The position numbers were made by a program, and so were the translations under genes. A stretch of 64,000 nucleotides of DNA from Actinoallomurus bryophytorum (GTDB lineage Bacteria; Actinomycetota; Actinomycetes; Streptosporangiales; Streptosporangiaceae), in contig NZ_VFOZ01000001.1 in assembly GCF_006716425.1 (NCBI RefSeq), positions 3,534,001-3,598,000 on the forward strand, given 5' to 3'. The notes under the pieces were generated by a model, which saw only the letters and a list, made by a program, of their open reading frames with translations, was not told the DNA's origin and did not search any database. Below are positions 26,539-35,042 of the stretch, in pieces; the first letter of the stretch is position 1; each line of letters starts with the position of its first letter.

Positions 26539-27774
26539 TCAGGCGCGGGCCGCGATGTCCGTTCGGTAGTGGCTGCCGCGCAGGCGGATCCGGCCGGCGG
26601 CCTCGTACGCACGCGTGCGTGCGGTCGCGAGGTCCGGGCCGGTGCCGACGACGTTGAGGACGCGTCCGCCGCCGCTGACCGGCAGGCCGCGGTGGGTCTT
26701 GGTGCCCGCGTGCAGGACGTAGGCGCCCTCGACCTGTTCGGCCTCCTCGATGCCGGCGATCGGGTCGTCGGTCTTCGGAGCGCCGGGGTAGTTTTCCGCG
26801 GCGATCACCACGGTGACCGCGGCACCGGGGCGCCACTCGATCGGCGGCACCGACGCGAGACTGCCGACCGCGCACGCCTCCAGCAGGCCGGACAGTGGCG
26901 TGGCGAGCCGGTCCAGCACGACCTGCGTCTCCGGGTCGCCGAACCGCGCGTTGAACTCGATCACGCGGGGTCCGTCGGCGGTCAGCACGAGCCCGGCGTA
27001 CAGGACCCCGACGTAGGGCGTCTCGCGCCGTCGCAGCTCGTCGATGGTCGGCTGGATGATCGTGCGTACGACCTCGGCGGCCAGGTCCGGTGACGCCCAG
27101 GGAAGTGGTGTGTACGCGCCCATCCCGCCGGTGTTGGGGCCCTCGTCGCCGTCGTAGGCGCGCTTGAAGTCCTGTGCGGGCAGCAGCGGTACGACGGTGG
27201 AGCCGTCGGTCAGCGCGAACAGCGAGACCTCGGGACCGTCGAGGTACTGCTCGACGACGACGCGGTCGCATTCGTCGGCGTGACGCTCGGCGGCCTCGCG
27301 GTCCTCGGTGACGACGACGCCCTTGCCGGCGGCAAGGCCGTCGTCCTTCACGACGTACGGCGGCCCGAACTCGTCCAGGGCGTCGCGCACGTCGCCGGAG
27401 CTGTCACAGACGCGCGCGGCCGCGGTCGGCACCCCGGCCTCGGCCATGATCTCCTTGGCGAACGCCTTGGAACCCTCGATCTCCGCCGCCGCCTGGTCGG
27501 GCCCGAAGCACAGGATGCCGGCCCGTCGTACGGCGTCGGCCACCCCGTGGACCAGCGGCAGCTCGGGCCCGATGACGACCAGCCCGATGCTGAGACGCTG
27601 GGCGAGCTCGACCACCGCGAGGGGGTCGGTCGGGTCCAGGACGTGGTTGTCCGCCATGGCGAAGGTGCCGGCGTTGCCGGGTGCGCAGTGAAGCGCAATG
27701 ACGTCGGGATCTTGGGCGAGCGAGCGGATCAGCGCGTGTTCGCGTCCGCCCGAGCCGAGAACGAGGACTCGCAC
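26539..27774 (-). CDS. purD: Phosphoribosylamine-glycine ligase
   Basis: A 411-residue ATP-grasp enzyme making GAR, the second step of purine synthesis. It has the N-terminal GSGGREHAL loop, the ATP-grasp VVKDDGLAAGKGVVV segment, the family signature RFGDPETQ and the GPNTGGMGAYTP region. The ATG at 27774 gives the canonical MRVLVLGSGG start. It lies upstream of purB on the same strand and diverges from the corA leader. Confidence 0.95.
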   Translation of the reverse strand: MRVLVLGSGGREHALIRSLAQDPDVIALHCAPGNAGTFAMADNHVLDPTDPLAVVELAQRLSIGLVVIGPELPLVHGVADAVRRAGILCFGPDQAAAEIEGSKAFAKEIMAEAGVPTAAARVCDSSGDVRDALDEFGPPYVVKDDGLAAGKGVVVTEDREAAERHADECDRVVVEQYLDGPEVSLFALTDGSTVVPLLPAQDFKRAYDGDEGPNTGGMGAYTPLPWASPDLAAEVVRTIIQPTIDELRRRETPYVGVLYAGLVLTADGPRVIEFNARFGDPETQVVLDRLATPLSGLLEACAVGSLASVPPIEWRPGAAVTVVIAAENYPGAPKTDDPIAGIEEAEQVEGAYVLHAGTKTHRGLPVSGGGRVLNVVGTGPDLATARTRAYEAAGRIRLRGSHYRTDIAARA

Positions 27775-27835
27775 GCGCAGAGCCTATCCAGATCCGGAGG
27801 CCCCATCCGGCCGGTCACCAGGAGGGAAGCCGTGG

Positions 27836-27934
27836 ATGGGTGAGGTTGTTATGAACGGGTACGCCGGTCATCGGCCCGGTGCGGACGGGATGCCGTGGCG
27901 AAAAGTGCCGATAAAAAAGTTGAGGGCGGTGTGA
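27836..27934 (+). CDS. Small leader ORF 1 upstream of corA
   Basis: A 32-codon ORF (ATG to TGA), 9 nt after AGGAGGG, encoding a basic peptide with GHRPGADGMPWRK in the middle and IKKLRAV at the end. The end overlaps an AT-rich run of As at 27914-27919, unusual for this genome. It has a good ribosome-binding site but no recognised family. It lies between the purD start and the corA leader promoter, so it may be an independent small gene or an upstream leader. Confidence 0.4.
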   Translation: MGEVVMNGYAGHRPGADGMPWRKVPIKKLRAV

Positions 27935-27968
27935 ACCAAGCGCCCTACAGAGGCGTCTTCTTACCCGG

Positions 27969-27974
27969 TATAAC
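27969..27974 (+). promoter_or_regulatory. Candidate corA leader -10 box
   Basis: TATAAC is a near-consensus -10; transcription would start near 27981 and give a leader of about 195 nt before corA. The -35 is weak. Confidence 0.4.
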
Positions 27975-28021
27975 CTTAGAGTTCGAGCGCTGAGGTCGAC
28001 AGACCTAAGGAGGTGGTTGTG

Positions 28022-28120
28022 ATGAGTCCTGGTGAACCTAGCGGTAGCGCCGAGATTCCTCCTAGTACGACCCCCTCTACTCGGCGTCCGGCCGCTCGCG
28101 GCGCGCGCTTCCCGTTCTAG
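28022..28120 (+). CDS. Proline-rich leader peptide upstream of corA
   Basis: A 32-codon ORF with a full AAGGAGG ribosome-binding site 8 nt upstream. The peptide has seven prolines and ends in RFPF. The first 20 codons use many T-ending codons (CCT, AGT, GGT, ATT) that are rare in this genome, whereas neighbouring genes prefer C or G endings. The stop lies 3 nt before a 22-nt perfect palindrome. This resembles the arrangement of proline-rich leader peptides that regulate magnesium transporter genes in enterobacteria (MgtL, CorL); homology is not claimed. Confidence 0.5.
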   Translation: MSPGEPSGSAEIPPSTTPSTRRPAARGARFPF

Positions 28121-28123
28121 CCT

Positions 28124-28145
28124 CGGGTTGACGCGCGTCAACCCG
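28124..28145 (+). promoter_or_regulatory. Leader hairpin before corA
   Basis: The perfect palindrome CGGGTTGACG-CG-CGTCAACCCG lies between the leader stop and the corA ribosome-binding site. A ribosome stalled at the leader end would cover it. It lacks a U tract, so it would act as a pause or Rho/translation switch rather than a simple terminator. Confidence 0.5.
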
Positions 28146-28174
28146 CGTGAGCCGGGCCGGGGAAGGACCCCCGA

Positions 28175-29290
28175 ATGGCCATGACCAAGGCTCTGCCCAC
28201 CCGCGCCACCCGTGTTCTCTTCAAGCCGCTCAACCGTCCCGGCCGCGGCCCACGCCGCATCTCCCCCAGCCGCGGCTCCGCCGTCATCGACTGGGCGGCC
28301 TATATCGACGGCGAGCGCGTCGACACACCCGACGTCGCCGACGCGGTTCAGCTCGTACGGGCGTCGCGCTCCTCCGAATACGCGACCAACCTGCACACCG
28401 AGGCGCAGAACCGCTTCGTCTGGGTCGGGCTGCACGAGCCCGACGCGGAGGAGCTGGAGCGCCTGGCCGAGGTGTTCGGCCTGCACCCGCTCGCGGTCGA
28501 GGACGCCATCCACGCACACCAGCGGCCCAAGTTCGAGCGTTACGACGAGCTGCAGTTCTTCGTCATGAAGACGGTCGGGTACGTCGAGCGCGGCGGCAGC
28601 GACGTGGTGCAGACCGGCGAGATCATGATCTTCTGCGGACCCGACTTCGTGGTGACGGTCCGGCATGGCGCGCACGGCGCGCTGGCCCCCGTACGCATGC
28701 GTCTGGAGGAGACCCCCGAGCGGCTCGCCCTCGGCCCGGCGGCGGTCCTGCACGCGATCGCCGACCGCGTGGTGGATGACTACATCTCCGTCGGAGACGC
28801 CGTCCAGGAGGACATCGACGACGTCGAGGAGTGCGTCTTCTCCGCCGACGCCACCAACCAGGCCGAGCGCATCTACCGCCTGAAGCGCGAGGTCATCCAG
28901 CTCAAGCGCGCCGTCTGCCCGCTGGTCGGCCCGATGCGCAACCTCGCCGCCCGCCGCTTCGTGCCGGCCGAGATCCGTGAGTACTTCCGCGACGTCGACG
29001 ACCACCTGTCGCGCGTACGCGAACAGGTCGAGGCGTGCGACGAACTGCTCACGCCGATCCTGCAGGCGCACCTCACCCAGGTGACCGTCACCGACAACCA
29101 CGACATGCGCAAGATCTCCGCCTGGGCGGCCATCCTCGCGCTGCCGACGGCGATCACCGGCATCTACGGCATGAACTTCCGGCACATGCCCGAGCTGCAG
29201 TGGAAGTACGGCTACCTGCTCGTGCTCGGCATCATCGCGAGCTCCTGTTACACGCTCTACCGCCGCTTCCGCCGTACCGGCTGGCTCTGA
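28175..29290 (+). CDS. corA: CorA-family magnesium/cobalt transporter
   Basis: A 371-residue protein with a large cytoplasmic N-domain, a long stalk helix and two C-terminal membrane helices. The pore signature GMN is at 332-334 (GIYGMNF). The family forms pentameric Mg2+ channels gated by intracellular Mg2+. ATG 28175 follows GGAAGGA at a 7-nt spacing; a second ATG two codons later is possible. The basic, Pro-rich first 30 residues are an extension beyond typical CorA. Upstream lies an unusual leader with a proline-rich ORF and a hairpin, suggesting translational control. Confidence 0.92.
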   Translation: MAMTKALPTRATRVLFKPLNRPGRGPRRISPSRGSAVIDWAAYIDGERVDTPDVADAVQLVRASRSSEYATNLHTEAQNRFVWVGLHEPDAEELERLAEVFGLHPLAVEDAIHAHQRPKFERYDELQFFVMKTVGYVERGGSDVVQTGEIMIFCGPDFVVTVRHGAHGALAPVRMRLEETPERLALGPAAVLHAIADRVVDDYISVGDAVQEDIDDVEECVFSADATNQAERIYRLKREVIQLKRAVCPLVGPMRNLAARRFVPAEIREYFRDVDDHLSRVREQVEACDELLTPILQAHLTQVTVTDNHDMRKISAWAAILALPTAITGIYGMNFRHMPELQWKYGYLLVLGIIASSCYTLYRRFRRTGWL

Positions 29291-29424
29291 GACCCGGGCC
29301 CCGAGAGTAGCCGTGGCACTCCTGGGATAAGCAGGGCATGGTGCGTCCCGTCGTTCCGCGACGACGATGGGACCGTCCGATCACGTACCGGCAGGGTGCG
29401 TGGTGGGCGCGAGAGAGGAAGCAC

Positions 29425-30279
29425 ATGTCCGAAACGCTCCCGGGCGGATCCCTGACCCTTGCCGAGGGCCTCGAGCCGAGCCGGATGGGCTACGGCGCGA
29501 TGCAACTGGCCGGTCCCGGTGTGTGGGGGCCGCCCTCCGATCGCGAGCAGGCCGTGGCGGTCCTGCGGGAGGCCGCCGGCCTCGGCATCACCCACATCGA
29601 CACGAGCGACTTCTACGGCCCGTACACGGTCAACGAGGTCATCCGTGCGGCGCTGCACCCCTACCCGGAGAGGCTGCGCATCGTCACGAAGGTCGGGGCA
29701 CGGCGTGGGCCCGACCGCTCGTGGCTCGCCGCGCTCTCGCGCGAGGAGCTCATCACCGCCGTGCACGACAACCTCGACCACCTCGGCCTCGACGTCCTCG
29801 ACGTCGTCAACCTGCGCGTGAGGACGGCGGAGGGCTCGATCGCCGAACCCTTCGAGGTGCTCGCCTCGCTGCGCGAGCAGGGCCTGATCCGCCACCTCGG
29901 CGTGAGCGGCGTCTCGGCCGGGCAGCTGGAGGAGGCGCGGGCGATCGCGCCCGTCGTGTGCGTGCAGAACTACTACAACGTCGCGCACCGCGAGGACGAC
30001 GCGCTCGTCGACCGGTGCGCGGAGCTGGGCATCGCCTACGTCCCGTTCTTCCCCCTCGGCGGTTTTTCGCCGCTGCAGTCGGGAGTCCTCGACGACGTGG
30101 CCGCGCGGCTGGACGCGACGCCGATGCAGGTGGCGCTCGCCTGGCTGCTGCGGCGTTCGCCGGCGATGCTGCTGATCCCGGGGACGTCGTCGGTCGCGCA
30201 CCTGCGCGAGAACGTCGCGGCGGCCTCGCTCGACCTTCCCGCCGACGCGATGGACGAGCTCGACCGCATCGCCGGGTGA
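29425..30279 (+). CDS. Aldo/keto reductase
   Basis: A 284-residue (beta/alpha)8 oxidoreductase that reduces aldehydes or ketones with NADPH. It shows MGYGAMQLAG at the barrel start, ITHIDTSDFYGPYTVNE (catalytic Asp and Tyr), IVTKVG with the catalytic Lys, VNLRV, and IPGTSSVAHLREN for cofactor binding. ATG 29425 has AGAGAGGA upstream; a longer frame to 29338 lacks similarity. It converges with the XRE regulator gene, separated by 9 bp. Confidence 0.9.
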   Translation: MSETLPGGSLTLAEGLEPSRMGYGAMQLAGPGVWGPPSDREQAVAVLREAAGLGITHIDTSDFYGPYTVNEVIRAALHPYPERLRIVTKVGARRGPDRSWLAALSREELITAVHDNLDHLGLDVLDVVNLRVRTAEGSIAEPFEVLASLREQGLIRHLGVSGVSAGQLEEARAIAPVVCVQNYYNVAHREDDALVDRCAELGIAYVPFFPLGGFSPLQSGVLDDVAARLDATPMQVALAWLLRRSPAMLLIPGTSSVAHLRENVAAASLDLPADAMDELDRIAG

Positions 30280-30288
30280 TCGGCCCGC

Positions 30289-31107
30289 TCAGCGGGCGAC
30301 GGGAACGGACGCCGCGAGCAGCGCCAGTGACCCGGCGCTGGGGCTGCCGGGCTCGGCGTGGAAGACGACCAGCGTGAGGCCGTCGGCGTCGGTGATCGCC
30401 AGCTTCTCCCCGCGCAGGTCGAGCGGCCCGACCCGCGGATGGGTGAAGCGGACGATCCCGCCGCCGCGCCTCGGCCGGACGTCGTGGCGCAGCCAGAGCT
30501 CGCGGAACCTCTCGCTGCGTGCGGAGAGCTCGCCGACGAGCTCGACCAGCGCGGGATCGTCGACGTTCGCGCCGGCCAGCGCGCGCAGGCCGGCGACCCC
30601 GCTCGCGGCCGCCTGGTCCCAGTCGGGCCGTAGCTTCCGGTAGACGGGATCGAGGAACACCGTCTTCAGCATGTTGCGGCCGGGCGTGTAGGCCGGCGAC
30701 AGGGCGGTGGCGATCGCGTTGGCCGCGAGGACGTTCATCAACGGGTCCTGCACGCACGCGGGATTGCCGGTCCAGCCCTCGATGAGCTGTTCGATGCCGG
30801 CGGGGACGTCCGCGGACACGGCGAGCGGCTCGTGCCGGGCGGCGGGCTCGACGAGCCGGTGAAGGTGGGCCACGGCGTCGGCGTCGAGTCCCAGCACCGA
30901 GGCGAGGGAGTCGAGCACCTGCGCGGACGGATGCCGGTCGCGGCCCTGTTCGAGCCGCATGTAGTAGTCGCTGCTGATGCCCGCGAGCATCGCCAGCTCC
31001 TCGCGCCGGAGTCCCCGCACCCGGCGCCGTGCGCCTCCGGGCAGGCCGACGTCCTCCGGCCGTACGAGCTCACGCCGCGCCCGCAGATAGTCACCGAGGT
31101 TGGTCAC
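30289..31107 (-). CDS. XRE-family regulator with MmyB-like ligand domain
   Basis: A 272-residue regulator. Residues 1-80 form a helix-turn-helix (LGDYLRARRELVRPED, REELAMLAGISSDYYMRLEQGRD). The rest is the PAS-like MmyB domain (LLAANAIATALSPAYTPGRNML, FTHPRVGPLDLRGEKLAI), which binds fatty-acid-type ligands in characterised members. GTG 31107 is preceded by TATAGT 6 nt upstream, implying a leaderless mRNA. It ends 9 bp from the convergent aldo/keto reductase gene, whose expression such proteins often control when divergent; here the link is weaker. Confidence 0.88.
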   Translation of the reverse strand: MTNLGDYLRARRELVRPEDVGLPGGARRRVRGLRREELAMLAGISSDYYMRLEQGRDRHPSAQVLDSLASVLGLDADAVAHLHRLVEPAARHEPLAVSADVPAGIEQLIEGWTGNPACVQDPLMNVLAANAIATALSPAYTPGRNMLKTVFLDPVYRKLRPDWDQAAASGVAGLRALAGANVDDPALVELVGELSARSERFRELWLRHDVRPRRGGGIVRFTHPRVGPLDLRGEKLAITDADGLTLVVFHAEPGSPSAGSLALLAASVPVAR

Positions 31108-31148
31108 CGCTTCACTATAGGAAGCACCCCGGCGAACCGGAGAGACAG

Positions 31149-31973
31149 CTAGCCGGTGAGGACGGCGCGGAGCCGGTCGGGATAGTCGGTGACGATGGCG
31201 TCGGCGCCGAACGCGATGTAGCGCGTCATCTCCATCGGGTCGTTCACGGTCCACACGACCATGGCCAGCCCGCGCTCGTGCGCGGCGGCCACCAGCTCCG
31301 GAGTGACCATGACGCGCTTCGGCGAGATCATCGTCGCCCCTGCGGCGACCGCCGCGGCGACCAGGCCGCCGGCCGGGTCATGGCCCGCCATCCAGGACGC
31401 GTCCAGCGTGTCCGGCTCGACCAGCGCCACGCGGTCGCCGCCGGGCAGCAGCTCACGCGCCACGCCGAGCACGCGCCAGTCGAACGCCAGCAGCCGGGAC
31501 CGGCCGGTGAGGCCGTAGGAGTCCAGGACCTTGACCGCCGTGGACGTGATGGTCTCGACCTCGGGCCAGGACGGGTCGGTCTTGATCTCCACCGCGAGCC
31601 GTACGTCGTGCCCCGCGACGAGCTCGCACACCTCGGCGAGCGTGGGCACCTCCGCCCCGGGCAGCGGCGTCTGCGTCTCGGCGAACCGCTGGTGGCGCAT
31701 TCCCGCGTCGACCGTCTTGACCTGCGCGAGCGTGAGCTCACGGATGGGACGGCCGACGTAGGGGTACATCGGGTCGCCCGGACGGTACGGCCCGCGGTCG
31801 CGTACGGTGCCGCTCCGCAGCTCTTGGTCGTGGTGGAGCACCGGCACGCCGTCGGCGGTCAGCCCGACGTCCAGCTCCAGCACGTCGACGCCGAGCTCCA
31901 GCGTCCTTGCGAACCCCTGAACGGTGTTCTCGGGCCAGAGCCCCCGGGCGCCCCGATGCCCCTGAATCTCCAC
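31149..31973 (-). CDS. Glycerophosphodiester phosphodiesterase
   Basis: A 274-residue TIM barrel that hydrolyses glycerophosphodiesters to glycerol-3-phosphate and an alcohol. The catalytic residues are visible in QGHRGARGLWPENT (His6, Glu15) and LTADGVPVLHHDQEL (His47/His48). A VEIK metal-binding segment and WTVNDP near the end complete the family pattern. No signal peptide is present, so it is cytoplasmic. It begins 24 bp after purA and may be co-transcribed with it. Confidence 0.9.
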   Translation of the reverse strand: MEIQGHRGARGLWPENTVQGFARTLELGVDVLELDVGLTADGVPVLHHDQELRSGTVRDRGPYRPGDPMYPYVGRPIRELTLAQVKTVDAGMRHQRFAETQTPLPGAEVPTLAEVCELVAGHDVRLAVEIKTDPSWPEVETITSTAVKVLDSYGLTGRSRLLAFDWRVLGVARELLPGGDRVALVEPDTLDASWMAGHDPAGGLVAAAVAAGATMISPKRVMVTPELVAAAHERGLAMVVWTVNDPMEMTRYIAFGADAIVTDYPDRLRAVLTG

Positions 31974-31997
31974 GGCGACAGAGTACGGGCCGGAACG

Positions 31998-33281
31998 TCA
32001 GGCGAGGGGGCGGATCTGGACGGTCTGGTCACGGCCTGGGCCGACGCCGATCGCCGAGATCTGCGCGCCCGACATCTCCTCGAGCGCGTGGACGTAGTCC
32101 CGTGCCTTTTCGGGCAGGTCGTCGAAGACCTTGGCGCTGGTGATGTCCTCCTGCCAGCCGTCCAGGTACTCGTACACCGGCTTGGCGTGGTGGAAGCCCG
32201 TCTGCGTCATCGGCAGCTCGTCGCAGCGCTCACCGTCGATGTCGTACGCCACGCAGACCGGTACGCGCTCCAGGCCCGACAGCACGTCCAGCTTGGTGAG
32301 GAAGTAGTCGGTGACGCCGTTGACCCGGGTGGAGTACCGGGCGATCACCGCGTCGAACCAGCCACAGCGCCGGTTGCGGCCCGTCGTGACGCCGTACTCA
32401 CCGCCGGTCGTGCGCAGCCAGTCGCCCTGCTCGTCGAGCAGCTCGGTCGGGAACGGCCCGGAGCCGACCCGCGTGGTGTAGGCCTTCAGGATGCCGATCA
32501 CCTTGGTGATGCGCGTCGGGCCGACGCCCGAGCCCGCGCAGGCGCCGCCCGCGGTCGGGCTGGAGGAGGTGACGAACGGGTACGTGCCGTGGTCGACGTC
32601 GAGCAGCGTGCCCTGCGCGCCTTCGAGCAGCACGACCTTGTCCTCGTCGAGTGCCCGGTTGACGATGAGCGCCGTGTCGGCGATGTGCGGACGCAGCCGC
32701 TCGCCGTACGCGACGAACTCCTCGACGATCGCGGCGATCTCGATCGCCCGGCGGTTGTAGACCTTGGCGAGGATCTGGTTCTTCTCCCGCAGGGCGAGCT
32801 CGAGCTTCTGCTCGAGGATGCCAGGGTCGAGCAGGTCCTGCACGCGGATGCCCATCCGCGCGATCTTGTCGCCGTACGCCGGGCCGATGCCGCGGCCGGT
32901 GGTCCCGATCTGGGCCTTGCCGAGATAGCGCTCGGTGACCTTATCGAGCGCCTTGTGGTGCGGCATGATCAGATGCGCGTTGGCGGAGATCAACAGGCGG
33001 TCGCACGAGATGCCGCGCGTCTTCAGCCCGTCGATCTCCTCCAACAGCACGCCTGGGTCGATGACCACGCCGTTGCCGATGACCGGAACGACGTCCGGGG
33101 AGAGCACCCCCGACGGAAGCAGGTGCAGCGCGTAGGACTGGTCGCCGATGACGACCGTGTGCCCCGCGTTGTTCCCTCCCTGGTATCGCACGACATAGTC
33201 GACGTCGCCGCCGAGAATGTCGGTGGCCTTGCCCTTGCCTTCGTCGCCCCACTGGGCGCCGACGAGCACGATGGCCGGCAT
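31998..33281 (-). CDS. purA: Adenylosuccinate synthetase
   Basis: A 427-residue GTP-dependent enzyme that converts IMP and aspartate to adenylosuccinate. The N-terminal QWGDEGKGK is the P-loop with the catalytic Asp, NNAGHTV holds the catalytic His, and [22 protein letters not shown] and VGPGRDQT are all typical. The start at ATG 33281 is canonical. With purB and purD also in the window, three purine genes lie within 7 kb but not in one operon. Confidence 0.96.
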   Translation of the reverse strand: MPAIVLVGAQWGDEGKGKATDILGGDVDYVVRYQGGNNAGHTVVIGDQSYALHLLPSGVLSPDVVPVIGNGVVIDPGVLLEEIDGLKTRGISCDRLLISANAHLIMPHHKALDKVTERYLGKAQIGTTGRGIGPAYGDKIARMGIRVQDLLDPGILEQKLELALREKNQILAKVYNRRAIEIAAIVEEFVAYGERLRPHIADTALIVNRALDEDKVVLLEGAQGTLLDVDHGTYPFVTSSSPTAGGACAGSGVGPTRITKVIGILKAYTTRVGSGPFPTELLDEQGDWLRTTGGEYGVTTGRNRRCGWFDAVIARYSTRVNGVTDYFLTKLDVLSGLERVPVCVAYDIDGERCDELPMTQTGFHHAKPVYEYLDGWQEDITSAKVFDDLPEKARDYVHALEEMSGAQISAIGVGPGRDQTVQIRPLA

Positions 33282-33306
33282 CGGAATTCTCCCTGGACAT
33301 CGACGA

Positions 33307-33334
33307 AGCCCCTGCGCAAGCAGCGGCAGGGGCT
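33307..33334 (-). terminator. DUF3151 gene terminator
   Basis: AGCCCCTGC/GCAGGGGCT with a 10-nt loop in the gap between the DUF3151 stop and the purA start. Confidence 0.6.
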
Positions 33335-33388
33335 CTTGCGATCAGAGCGTACCCGCCGGATGGCCACCAGGAAAACGGTACGAGCCGG

Positions 33389-33802
33389 TCAGGTGGCGAG
33401 AACCTCGGCGGCCGCTGAGCTGCTGTCCCGCAGGAACGTCCGGCAGCGCTCGGCCTCCTCGTCCTCGCCGATCGCGGCGGCCGCACGTGCGAGCGCGTGC
33501 AGTGAGCGCAGGAACCCGCGGTTGGCCTCGTGCTGCCAGGGGATCGGGCCGTGGCCCTTCCAGCCGGCACGGCGCAACTTGTCCAGCCCACGGTGGTATC
33601 CGGTACGGGCGTACGCGTAGGACTCGATGACGTCGCCGCTTCCGAACGCGCGGTCGGCGAGTTCGGCCCAGGCCCCGGGATAGTCGGGGAACCTGGCGGC
33701 CACTTCGAACGGGTCGACGCCGGCGTCGAGAGCCTGGCGGGCCTCCGGGTTGTCCGGCAGCTCGGTCGGTGGTGGCCCTCCGAGGAGGTTCTGTTGCTCC
33801 AT
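33389..33802 (-). CDS. DUF3151-family protein
   Basis: A 137-residue helical protein with the conserved NLLGGPPPTELP opening, AGVDPFEVAARFPDYPGAWAELAD and the GYHRGLDKLRRAGWKGHGPIPW block. DUF3151 is a conserved actinobacterial cytoplasmic family without a known function, often next to purA or fba, as here. ATG 33802 is preferred on family grounds with AGGA upstream; ATG 33823 is a possible longer start. A 10-bp-arm inverted repeat sits just upstream. Confidence 0.88.
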   Translation of the reverse strand: MEQQNLLGGPPPTELPDNPEARQALDAGVDPFEVAARFPDYPGAWAELADRAFGSGDVIESYAYARTGYHRGLDKLRRAGWKGHGPIPWQHEANRGFLRSLHALARAAAAIGEDEEAERCRTFLRDSSSAAAEVLAT

Positions 33803-33812
33803 GTGCTCATCC

Positions 33813-33853
33813 TGTCCGATCAACGGCGTATCTCCTACTCCGCTGATCGGACA
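33813..33853. promoter_or_regulatory. Long-armed inverted repeat before the DUF3151 gene
   Basis: TGTCCGATCA (33813-33822) and TGATCGGACA (33844-33853) are perfect 10-bp arms with a 21-bp spacer, so the arm centres are about three helical turns apart. It could be a two-site operator or a 5' UTR stem. Confidence 0.5.
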
Positions 33854-33870
33854 AATTGGTCACGAGCCCG

Positions 33871-33905
33871 GTCCGGTGGGCGGCGGGGTACGCCTCCCAC
33901 CGGAC
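33871..33905 (-). terminator. fba terminator
   Basis: A 10-bp perfect stem GTCCGGTGGG/CCCACCGGAC with a 15-nt loop, 9 bp after the aldolase stop on the minus strand. Confidence 0.6.
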
Positions 33906-33914
33906 AGACACGCC

Positions 33915-34937
33915 CTAGCGGAGCTTCTTGCCCGAGGACAGGAGGTTCTCGCACGCGTGGATGATGCGGTCGGCCATGCCCTTCTCGGCGGCCTTGCCCC
34001 AGGCACGCGGGTCGTAGGCCTTCTTGTTGCCCACGTCGCCGTCGACCTTGAGCACGCCGTCGTAGTTGCGGAACATGTGGTCGGCCACCGGCCGGGTGAA
34101 GGCGTACTGCGTGTCGGTGTCGATGTTCATCTTCACGACGCCGTACGAGACCGCCTCGCGGATCTCCTCCAGCGTCGAGCCGGAGCCGCCGTGGAAGACC
34201 AGGTAGAACGGCTTTTCCTGGCCGTACTTGGCGGCCACCGCGTCCTGGATCTCCTTCAGCACCTCGGGCCGCAGCTTGACGTGTCCCGGTTTGTAGACGC
34301 CGTGCACGTTGCCGAAGGTCGCGGCGAGGATGTAGCGGCCGCGGTCACCCAGGCCGAGGGCCTCGACGGTGGCCAGAGCGTCCCCGACCGTGGTGTAGAG
34401 CTTTTCGTTGATCTCACCGACGACGCCGTCCTCCTCACCGCCGACGACGCCGATCTCGACCTCGAGGACGATGTTGGCCTTGCGCGTCTCCTCCAGCAGC
34501 TCGGCCGCGATGGCGAGGTTCTCCTCCAGCGGCACCGCCGACCCGTCCCACATGTGGGACTGGAACAGCGGCAGGCCGCCGCCGGCGACGCGCTCCTGCG
34601 AGATCTTGATCAGCGGCCGGACGAAGCCGTCCAGCTTGTCCTTGGGGCAGTGGTCGGTGTGCAGGGCGATGTTGACCGGGTACTTCGCCGCCACGACGTG
34701 CGCGTACTCCGCCAGAGCCGTGGCACCCGTGACCATGTCCTTGACCGTGCTGCCGGACAGGTAGTCCGCGCCGCCGGTGGACACCTGGACGATGCCGTCA
34801 CTCTCGGCCTCCGCGAAGCCGCGCAGCGCGGCGTTGAGCGTCTGGCTCGAGGTGACGTTGATCGCGGGGTAGGCGAAGCCCTCACGTTTTGCCCGGTCGA
34901 GCATCTCCGCGTAGACCTCTGGGGTCGCGATGGGCAT
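33915..34937 (-). CDS. fbaA: Class II fructose-bisphosphate aldolase
   Basis: A 340-residue zinc-dependent aldolase that interconverts fructose-1,6-bisphosphate with DHAP and glyceraldehyde-3-phosphate. HTDHCPKDK contains the catalytic Asp and zinc His; the Glu loop is EVEIGVVGGEEDG, the second zinc His lies in GNVHGVYKPG and the third in FHGGSGS. ATG 34937 follows GGAAGGA at an 8-nt spacing. The in-frame extension further upstream has no similarity and overlaps the DedA gene. Confidence 0.95.
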   Translation of the reverse strand: MPIATPEVYAEMLDRAKREGFAYPAINVTSSQTLNAALRGFAEAESDGIVQVSTGGADYLSGSTVKDMVTGATALAEYAHVVAAKYPVNIALHTDHCPKDKLDGFVRPLIKISQERVAGGGLPLFQSHMWDGSAVPLEENLAIAAELLEETRKANIVLEVEIGVVGGEEDGVVGEINEKLYTTVGDALATVEALGLGDRGRYILAATFGNVHGVYKPGHVKLRPEVLKEIQDAVAAKYGQEKPFYLVFHGGSGSTLEEIREAVSYGVVKMNIDTDTQYAFTRPVADHMFRNYDGVLKVDGDVGNKKAYDPRAWGKAAEKGMADRIIHACENLLSSGKKLR

Positions 34938-35042
34938 GTGCTGTTCCTTCCTTAGGGCGTGGCTCCCAGCGGGTTCGCTTCCAGTATCTCGAAACCGTTG
35001 CCCGGCAGAGACCAGGGCACACCTACCGGTACGCTCGGCCCC

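Noticed and set aside
27775-28174. M-box (Mg2+) riboswitch upstream of corA
   Set aside because: A GGTGAGG word is present, but the conserved core loop sequences of the M-box are not; leader-peptide control fits better.
27815-29185. A minus-strand frame opposite corA
   Set aside because: It is antisense to the CorA stalk and pore motifs and shows no independent features.
31029-33620. A long plus-strand open frame across the XRE, GDPD and purA genes
   Set aside because: It lies opposite three well-supported genes on the minus strand and shows no domain.
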